In this document: in pieces, positions 12,703-17,896 of the stretch
How positions within the stretch are numbered: position 1 is the stretch's first letter
Layout of the letters: each line of letters begins with the position of its first letter
Source of the DNA: JAMCRM01 sp041685075
GTDB lineage: Bacteria; Acidobacteriota; Terriglobia; Bryobacterales; Bryobacteraceae
Assembly: GCA_041685075.1 (NCBI GenBank)
Contig: JAWLGN010000094.1
Span: forward strand, 1-17,896
Direction: 5' to 3'
DNA length: 17,896 nucleotides
Notes under the pieces: generated by a model
Database searches by the model: none
Seen by the model: only the letters and a program-made list of their open reading frames with translations
Told to the model about the DNA's origin: nothing
Position numbers and translations under genes: made by a program

Positions 12703-15700
12703 ATGAGGATTCTGATCGTACTTCTAATCTGCTGTGCGGCATACGCTCAGGAGTTCCGCGGCAGCATACTGGGCCGGATCACGGACGTTTCGGGCGCGCT
12801 CGTCCCCGGAGCTTCGGTCAGAGCCGTCAACGTCGCAACGAACACGGCCGCGGAAACCAGGACCAATGAGCAGGGAAACTACCGGATCGCGCTGCTGCTG
12901 CCCGGGGACTACCGGCTGGAAGTCGAGCACGCCGGGTTCAAGCGCATCGAGAGGTCCGGCATCCGTGTATCAGTCGGATCGGACGTTACCATCGATCTGG
13001 TGCTGGAGATCGGGCTGGCCACCGAACATATCACGGTTACCGAGGCGGCGCCGCTGGTGAACACGTCCAACGCGGATCTGGGCGTGGTGGTTGACCGCAG
13101 CTACATCCAGAATCTTCCGGTCAGCCTTTCGCGCAACGCCATGAATCGGGTGATGCTTTCGGCGGGCGTGACCGGAGATACGGGGACGTACACCAGCAAC
13201 GCCCAGTCGAACATCAGTATCATGGGCGGCGGCGGGATTCGCGGCCGTAACGAGATTATGGTGGATGGCATCCCCAACACGCTCCCCCAGAGCGGCGGCA
13301 TTGCGGTGTTCATCCCGCCGCTGGACGCGGTGGAGGAGATGAAGATCCACACTACGATGTTCGATGCCGCCTACGGCCGCTCCAATGGGGGTGCAATCAG
13401 CATTACCACCCGGGGCGGGACCAACCAGGTGCACGGCTCCATCTACGATTTCAAACGTTGGAGCGCCCTAAACGCGAACAGTTGGAGCAACAACCGCCTG
13501 GGCTTGCCGAAACCGCCGGTAAGCTACAACCAGTTCGGGGGCCTCGTCAGCGGGCCGGTATGGGCACCACGCCTCTACGACGGGCGCAATCGGACCTTTT
13601 TCAGCTTCTCCTACGAGAACAACCTCGACAAGGGAAACATGACGCGGCAAGCGCGCGTTCCCACCGACCTGGAACGGAACGGAGATTTCTCCCAGACCCT
13701 GAACCGGCGGGGTACGGCCATCCTGCAGGTATACGATCCTTGGACCACCATGGGGAGCGGCGCCACCGCCAGCCGCGTACCGTTCCCCGGCTCGATCATA
13801 CCAGCCTCGCGGCTAAATCCAACCGGCCTCGCGGTTTCGAGGGTATATCCCCTGCCTAACCAGCAGGTCACTCCACAGATCGGGGCCTACAACTGGGGAG
13901 GCGCCGGCATCACCGAAGTCCAGGAGAGCCAAGGCAGCCTGCGGCTGGACCACAACCTAAGTTCCCGGCATCGGCTCTTCGGCCGGTACAGCCGCCTCAC
14001 GCGGCGGCAGGAAGGCGAGGACCTGATGCGCGGCGCTTATTCCTACCCGGGGGAAGGTTCGGCCGACCTGGGACTGGAGCGCCGGGTCTTCCATTCCATC
14101 GCGCTCGATCACACCGCCACCTATTCGCCGACGCTGGTCGGCTCGCTGCGGTACGGGTTTTCCGGGCGAGACGCCCCGCGCACCGTGCCCGCGAAGCTCC
14201 AGGACCCCGCCGAACTGGACCTCCCTGATATGATCCTCCGTAACCAGGCGGCCAGCGGCTGGCCGCGCTTCAATCCCGGCGAGAACTTTGCCACCTTCGG
14301 TTCCACGCTGAGGAAACAACGCCAGTTCACCCAGACCGTCGTGGCAACCTTCTACAAGATCGCCGGCAACCACAACCTGAAGTTTGGGGGCGATTACCGC
14401 GTGACACGCAGGAACGAGTCCCCATCGAGCACCGCGGGGTCGGGGGATTTCACCTTTTCCGCCGTCTTCACGCAGGCAAATCCGTTCGTGCCCACCTCGG
14501 CGGACGTTTCCGGATCGGGGCTGGCCAGCATGCTGCTTGGAATTCCGGCTTCGGGGAGCCTGGGCTACAACAGCCCGCTTTCACTGCAGACCCAGTCGAT
14601 GTCGCTGTTCATCCAGGAGGACTGGCGGGTGCTACCGAGGCTGACCTTGAACTTCGGAGTGCGGTACGAACTGGAAGTGCCCTATACGGAGCGTTACGAC
14701 CGGGTGGCCTACGGATTCGACTATCACGCCGCCTCTCCCATTCAGGTCCCCGGGCTGGACCTCCGCGGCGGGCTCCTGTTCGCCGGCGTGAACGGCAACC
14801 CGCGCCACGAAGGCAACATCGACCGCAACAACTTCGGGCCGCGATTCGGCTTCGCGTACAGCGTCAACAGCAAGACTGTGATTCGCGGCGGCTACGGCTT
14901 GTTCTACGGCGCCCAAGCGTTCAACACTTCCTTCGACGGCTCCGTAGCGACCTTCAACGCGGTGACGCCGTACGTCGGGACAATCGACGCCGGAGCTACG
15001 CCGTTCACGACCTTGGCGAACCCGTTCCCCGCCGGGCTGCAGGCGCCGGAAGGCAGAGCGAGAGGGCTGGCGGCCCGTTACGGTGACAACCTGACCTTCT
15101 TCGACTTGGGCCGCGTGAATCCCTACAACCAGCAGTGGCAGTTCGGCGTGCAGCGCCAGTTGCCGGGCCAGGTCGTCGTCGAGGCGGCCTACTCCGGGAT
15201 GCTCAGCCTGAAGCAACTGGAAAGCTTCAACCTGAACGAGCGGCCCGACGCCTACCTGCACCTCGGGACCGCCGAAAACACCAGGATCCCGAATCCTTTC
15301 CTTGACCTGTTCCCTCCCACTTCTTCGCTGGGGCAGGGCGCGACCATCGTGCAGCGGCAGTTATGGGTTCAGTTCCCGCAGTTCACTTCGCTGACTGCGG
15401 ATGGCCTCAACACCGGCCGGGCGATCTACCATGCCCTGCAGACAAGGGTAGAGAAACGGATTACACACGGCCTCGGCGTGCTGTGGACTTACACCAACTC
15501 CAAGCTGATTGACAACAACACCGCGAGTGTCGTCAACCACCGCCACTTCCGCTCGGTCTCGAATCTCGACCTAACCCACGTGAGCCGCATATCTTTCGTC
15601 TACGATCTGCCGTTCGGTCCCGGCAAGCCGCTGGGAGCGGGCTTCCGCGGCCCACTGGCGCGGCTTGTGGAGGGCTGGTCCATCTCCGGATACCTGAACG

Positions 15701-16131
15701 CGAGGTCGGGGAGTCCGCTATCCATCTCGCACGCCAACGGCCGTCCCGTGAGGCTGCGCAACGCGGCACTGTCGGGGCCGGTGGCGGGGCGGATAGGCGA
15801 CCAACGGGACGCCGCCGGCAACATCCTGAACCCATACTTCGACATCACCGCTTTTGCACCCCTCCCCAACCAATACGTCATCACACCGGAGGTGCTCAAC
15901 TTCGACGAGTTGCGCGGTCCCGGCGATTTCAGCCAGAATCTTGCGCTTAGCAAAGATGTGAAGTTCCGGGAGCGCCTGAGGCTCCAATTCCGCGGCGAAG
16001 CGATCAATGCCTTCAATACGAAGACCTGGGGCAACCCCGGCACGAACATGTCCAGCGCGGCCACGTTCGGCGTGATTCAGTCGGGAGGGTCCGGCCGAGC
16101 CGTGCAGATGAGCGCCAGGCTGAGTTTCTGA
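12703..16131 (+). CDS. Oar-like TonB-dependent receptor with carboxypeptidase-regulatory-like N-domain
   Basis: The 1142-aa protein starts with a Sec signal peptide (MRILIVLLICCAAYAQ). Residues about 18-100 form the CarboxypepD_reg-like beta domain (GSILGRITDVSGALVPGASV, then NEQGNYRIALLLPGDYRLEV). A plug domain follows at about 105-235 (HITVTEAAPLVNTSN, VDGIPNTLP, SNGGAISITTRGGTNQVHG), then a long outer-membrane barrel ending in MSARLSF with a terminal Phe. Length and layout match Acidobacterial Oar/TonB proteins, which take up or bind large substrates using TonB energy. GAAGAGG precedes the ATG. It lies between two oxidoreductase genes, so it probably imports the substrate of this locus. 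No SusD partner is present. Confidence 0.93.
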   Translation: MRILIVLLICCAAYAQEFRGSILGRITDVSGALVPGASVRAVNVATNTAAETRTNEQGNYRIALLLPGDYRLEVEHAGFKRIERSGIRVSVGSDVTIDLVLEIGLATEHITVTEAAPLVNTSNADLGVVVDRSYIQNLPVSLSRNAMNRVMLSAGVTGDTGTYTSNAQSNISIMGGGGIRGRNEIMVDGIPNTLPQSGGIAVFIPPLDAVEEMKIHTTMFDAAYGRSNGGAISITTRGGTNQVHGSIYDFKRWSALNANSWSNNRLGLPKPPVSYNQFGGLVSGPVWAPRLYDGRNRTFFSFSYENNLDKGNMTRQARVPTDLERNGDFSQTLNRRGTAILQVYDPWTTMGSGATASRVPFPGSIIPASRLNPTGLAVSRVYPLPNQQVTPQIGAYNWGGAGITEVQESQGSLRLDHNLSSRHRLFGRYSRLTRRQEGEDLMRGAYSYPGEGSADLGLERRVFHSIALDHTATYSPTLVGSLRYGFSGRDAPRTVPAKLQDPAELDLPDMILRNQAASGWPRFNPGENFATFGSTLRKQRQFTQTVVATFYKIAGNHNLKFGGDYRVTRRNESPSSTAGSGDFTFSAVFTQANPFVPTSADVSGSGLASMLLGIPASGSLGYNSPLSLQTQSMSLFIQEDWRVLPRLTLNFGVRYELEVPYTERYDRVAYGFDYHAASPIQVPGLDLRGGLLFAGVNGNPRHEGNIDRNNFGPRFGFAYSVNSKTVIRGGYGLFYGAQAFNTSFDGSVATFNAVTPYVGTIDAGATPFTTLANPFPAGLQAPEGRARGLAARYGDNLTFFDLGRVNPYNQQWQFGVQRQLPGQVVVEAAYSGMLSLKQLESFNLNERPDAYLHLGTAENTRIPNPFLDLFPPTSSLGQGATIVQRQLWVQFPQFTSLTADGLNTGRAIYHALQTRVEKRITHGLGVLWTYTNSKLIDNNTASVVNHRHFRSVSNLDLTHVSRISFVYDLPFGPGKPLGAGFRGPLARLVEGWSISGYLNARSGSPLSISHANGRPVRLRNAALSGPVAGRIGDQRDAAGNILNPYFDITAFAPLPNQYVITPEVLNFDELRGPGDFSQNLALSKDVKFRERLRLQFRGEAINAFNTKTWGNPGTNMSSAATFGVIQSGGSGRAVQMSARLSF

Positions 16132-16201
16132 GCCGCTGACCACGGGGGCAAGCTGCAGTCAAGGACGGCGGAAGAGGCGGCTGCCCTGGCCGCGAGAATC
16201 G

Positions 16202-16228
16202 GCGGCGGCGTATCTGAGGCGCCGCCGC
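16202..16228 (+). terminator. GC-rich hairpin between receptor and second oxidoreductase genes
   Basis: GCGGCGGCG (16202-16210) and CGCCGCCGC (16220-16228) form a perfect 9-bp stem with a 9-nt loop, 71 bp after the receptor stop. No T-run follows. It may be a partial terminator or an mRNA-stabilising element that sets unequal expression across the operon. Confidence 0.4.
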
Positions 16229-16295
16229 ACTCCCCTACCATCCACGGTCGGCGGTGGGCCCGGTTTCCGGCTATTCTTTCACGAGAGAAGATACT

Positions 16296-17435
16296 ATGAA
16301 ATCCATCACCAGGCGCCGTGCACTGGGTGCCGCGAGCGGGAACCTACTGTTGGCGGGTACGGCCGCGGCCTTCGGGTCGCAAGCAAATTCCGCCGTGGCC
16401 CTCGGCGTCATCGGGACGGGCGGGCGGGGGCGTTTTGTCGCCACGCTGTTCGCAAATGACCCGAGGGCCCGTATCGCGGCACTCTGCGACCCTTTCGACG
16501 ACCAGATCGACCGGGCCAAAACCCAAATACCGGGCGCCAACGGCGTGCCTGTCTACAAGGACCACAGGGACCTGCTCGCGCAGCCCGGAATCGACGCCGT
16601 CGTCATTGCCACGCCGGTTTTCCTGCATCCCGAGCATTTCGAAACGACCGTCCAGGCGCGCAAGCACATCTTCATTGAGAAGCCCGCTGCAGCCGATGTC
16701 GCCGGGGTCAAACGCATGTTGCGGGCCTCGGCCCAGGCCGATCCATCCCGCCACATGGTATTCGGGTTCCAGAACCGGTTCAGCCCGGAATATCGCGCGG
16801 CCGAGAGGATCGTTACTTCGGGACAGCTGGGCCGGTTGCTGTTTATGGAGTGCCACTTCATCCGCAGCGGTGCAGCGATGCGGCCGGTTCAGTCCCGGCA
16901 TCCGCCGGAACACCGGCGCCTGCGGCACTGGAGCGTGTTCCGCGAGACATCCGGCGATATTATCGTGGAACAGGACTGCCACGGGCTCGACGTTTTGAAC
17001 TGGTTCGCGAAGGCCCGCCCGGCCTGCGCGACCGGGTCGGGCGGGCGCATCAAGCGCGCGTTCGGCGACAATTCCGACCACCTCGGCGTGGTCTACGAGT
17101 ATCCCCGCGGCCTGAGAGGCGTGCTGGTGGCTGCGCAGTTGACTCCGCGGCGCTACCGCGATGTGCGCGAGCAGTTCTTCGGCTCCGCCGGGGTGCTCGA
17201 AACACACCGCACCTACTACAAGTGGGAACCGGCCGAGGGCGAGACCGTCCGGGTGAACTCCAGGCGCGAAATCACCATCGACGCGGTAGAGGAGTTCCTG
17301 GCAAAAGTGCTCGCGGGCGCGGCGGAAAACGCTATTCCCAGCGGGTGCGAGAGCACCCTGACCGCTATACTGGGACGCATGGCTATCGAGACGAAGCGGG
17401 GAGTCACTTGGGACGAAATGATGCGCGAGGTGTAA
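16296..17435 (+). CDS. Tat-type exported Gfo/Idh/MocA family oxidoreductase
   Basis: The 379-aa protein starts with a Tat-like signal (ITRRRALGAASGNLLLAGTAAAF). The Rossmann fold opens with ALGVIGTGGRGRF, with a standard GxGxxG-type loop at residues 40-45. ALCDPF at 62-67, IATPVFLHPEHF at about 104-115 and IEKPAAADV with EKP at 128-130 are family landmarks. EQDCHGLDVLNWF carries the His and Asp of the catalytic face. ATG 16296 is chosen because the upstream in-frame start (16254) would push the twin arginines too far from the N-terminus. It differs from the first oxidoreductase in length and glycine loop, so the two probably act on different intermediates. Its end overlaps the start of the pectate-lyase-like gene. 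Confidence 0.9.
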   Translation: MKSITRRRALGAASGNLLLAGTAAAFGSQANSAVALGVIGTGGRGRFVATLFANDPRARIAALCDPFDDQIDRAKTQIPGANGVPVYKDHRDLLAQPGIDAVVIATPVFLHPEHFETTVQARKHIFIEKPAAADVAGVKRMLRASAQADPSRHMVFGFQNRFSPEYRAAERIVTSGQLGRLLFMECHFIRSGAAMRPVQSRHPPEHRRLRHWSVFRETSGDIIVEQDCHGLDVLNWFAKARPACATGSGGRIKRAFGDNSDHLGVVYEYPRGLRGVLVAAQLTPRRYRDVREQFFGSAGVLETHRTYYKWEPAEGETVRVNSRREITIDAVEEFLAKVLAGAAENAIPSGCESTLTAILGRMAIETKRGVTWDEMMREV

Positions 17436-17896
17436 CGCGGAGGGCCCTCCTCCTGGCGGCGGCCGTCATCGCAGCGCCGTCCTCGGCGCTGGACCTGAGA
17501 ATTGAAGGCACGGAGGCGGCGCTCCGGCACGCCCTCGCCCGGGTCGCGGCCGCCGGTGGCGGCAGGATCACTTTCCAGGTCTCTAACGCCTTCATCGAGA
17601 TCGAGGACCGCATCGTCTTGCGCGGCAACGATACCGTCATCGACGGCGAAGACCGCAACATCACCTTCAAGTACAGCGGCCCCGACGATTGCAGCCAGAA
17701 AGAAGGCCAGGATCCGCTGATTGAGATTCACGGCAACCGGAACATCATCCGCAATTTCACGCTGGACCGCTTCCCCGACGGCATTCACGTTCTGAGCGGG
17801 TACGATAACGTGGTCGAGAATATCCGCTTCCCGAAGATCTGCGAGGACGCGGTGACCAACAACGGACGGGGACACCAGGCGTTCCGGACCGTGATC
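17408..17896 (+). CDS. Pectate-lyase-like beta-helix protein, 5' part (cut by window end)
   Basis: The frame runs open to the window end, giving 163 residues. I start at TTG 17408, preceded by GGGGAG a few bases upstream; the frame is open further upstream, so the start is uncertain. A Tat- or Sec-type signal (TRRALLLAAAVIAAPSSA) is followed by repeated short strands of a right-handed beta-helix: RIVLRGNDTVIDGEDRNITF, LIEIHGNRNIIRNFTLDRF, PDGIHVLSGYDNVVENIRF and CEDAVTNNGRG. Order and motifs resemble bacterial pectate lyases, which cleave polygalacturonate by beta-elimination. The catalytic part is beyond the window, so the polysaccharide lyase family is not assigned. It overlaps the oxidoreductase gene by 28 bp. 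Confidence 0.8.
   Translation, partial: MGRNDARGVTRRALLLAAAVIAAPSSALDLRIEGTEAALRHALARVAAAGGGRITFQVSNAFIEIEDRIVLRGNDTVIDGEDRNITFKYSGPDDCSQKEGQDPLIEIHGNRNIIRNFTLDRFPDGIHVLSGYDNVVENIRFPKICEDAVTNNGRGHQAFRTVI

Noticed and set aside
13457..13859. Alternative frames within the TonB receptor gene
   Set aside because: The receptor frame is continuous over 1142 codons with plug and barrel features, and the overlapping frames have shadow-like composition.
1..17896. CRISPR arrays, tRNA or rRNA genes
   Set aside because: No regularly spaced direct repeats, no cloverleaf-like segments and no conserved rRNA stretches were noticed in reading. A covariance-model search would settle small RNAs.

Overview
The window is GC-rich DNA from a bacterium, most likely an Acidobacteriota member of the Solibacter/Bryobacter type. 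This is inferred from gene content: an Oar-like TonB-dependent receptor with a carboxypeptidase-regulatory-like N-terminus, Tat-exported Gfo/Idh/MocA proteins, a membrane regulator joining a DNA-binding-like N-domain to TolB-like and TPR domains, and DUF2934 and DUF3489 proteins. No rRNA, tRNA or CRISPR array was seen.

Region 1 (about 1-5350, minus strand) is a signalling block. A PAS-PAS histidine kinase and a NarL/LuxR response regulator overlap by 32 bp. Downstream follow a degenerate receiver protein, a DUF2934 protein, two small unknown proteins and a four-helix membrane protein. The kinase gene is cut inside its first PAS domain by a complete 1026-bp IS1595-family element (3981-5006) with 30-bp perfect terminal repeats and an 8-bp target duplication (ATGGGGAA). 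Removing the IS and one duplication copy restores one 545-codon frame. The insertion kept an unusual coding chain: the kinase head ends on a GTGA overlap with the transposase start, and the transposase stop lies in frame with the kinase tail.

Region 2 (about 5350-8370) is accessory or scarred DNA. It holds a frameshifted IS3-family transposase remnant fused at about 5842 to an oppositely oriented HsdM (type I restriction-modification) remnant. After these come a small secreted protein, a 104-aa protein and a DUF3489 protein broken by a frameshift. Two near-identical leader segments with ribosome-binding sites (6192 and 6905) and several GC-rich hairpins lie between them.

Region 3 (about 8370-17896) looks like an exported carbohydrate-use locus. 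A secreted protein of unknown function is divergent from a TolB/TPR membrane regulator. Downstream on the plus strand are a Tat-exported Gfo/Idh/MocA protein, an Oar/TonB receptor of 1142 aa, a second Tat-type Gfo/Idh/MocA protein, and the 5' part of a pectate-lyase-like beta-helix protein cut by the window end. A perfect 12-bp palindrome (TGTAACGTTACA) sits between the regulator and the first oxidoreductase gene and is a candidate operator. The inferred job is detection, import and extracytoplasmic processing of a pectin-like or uronate-containing plant polymer.
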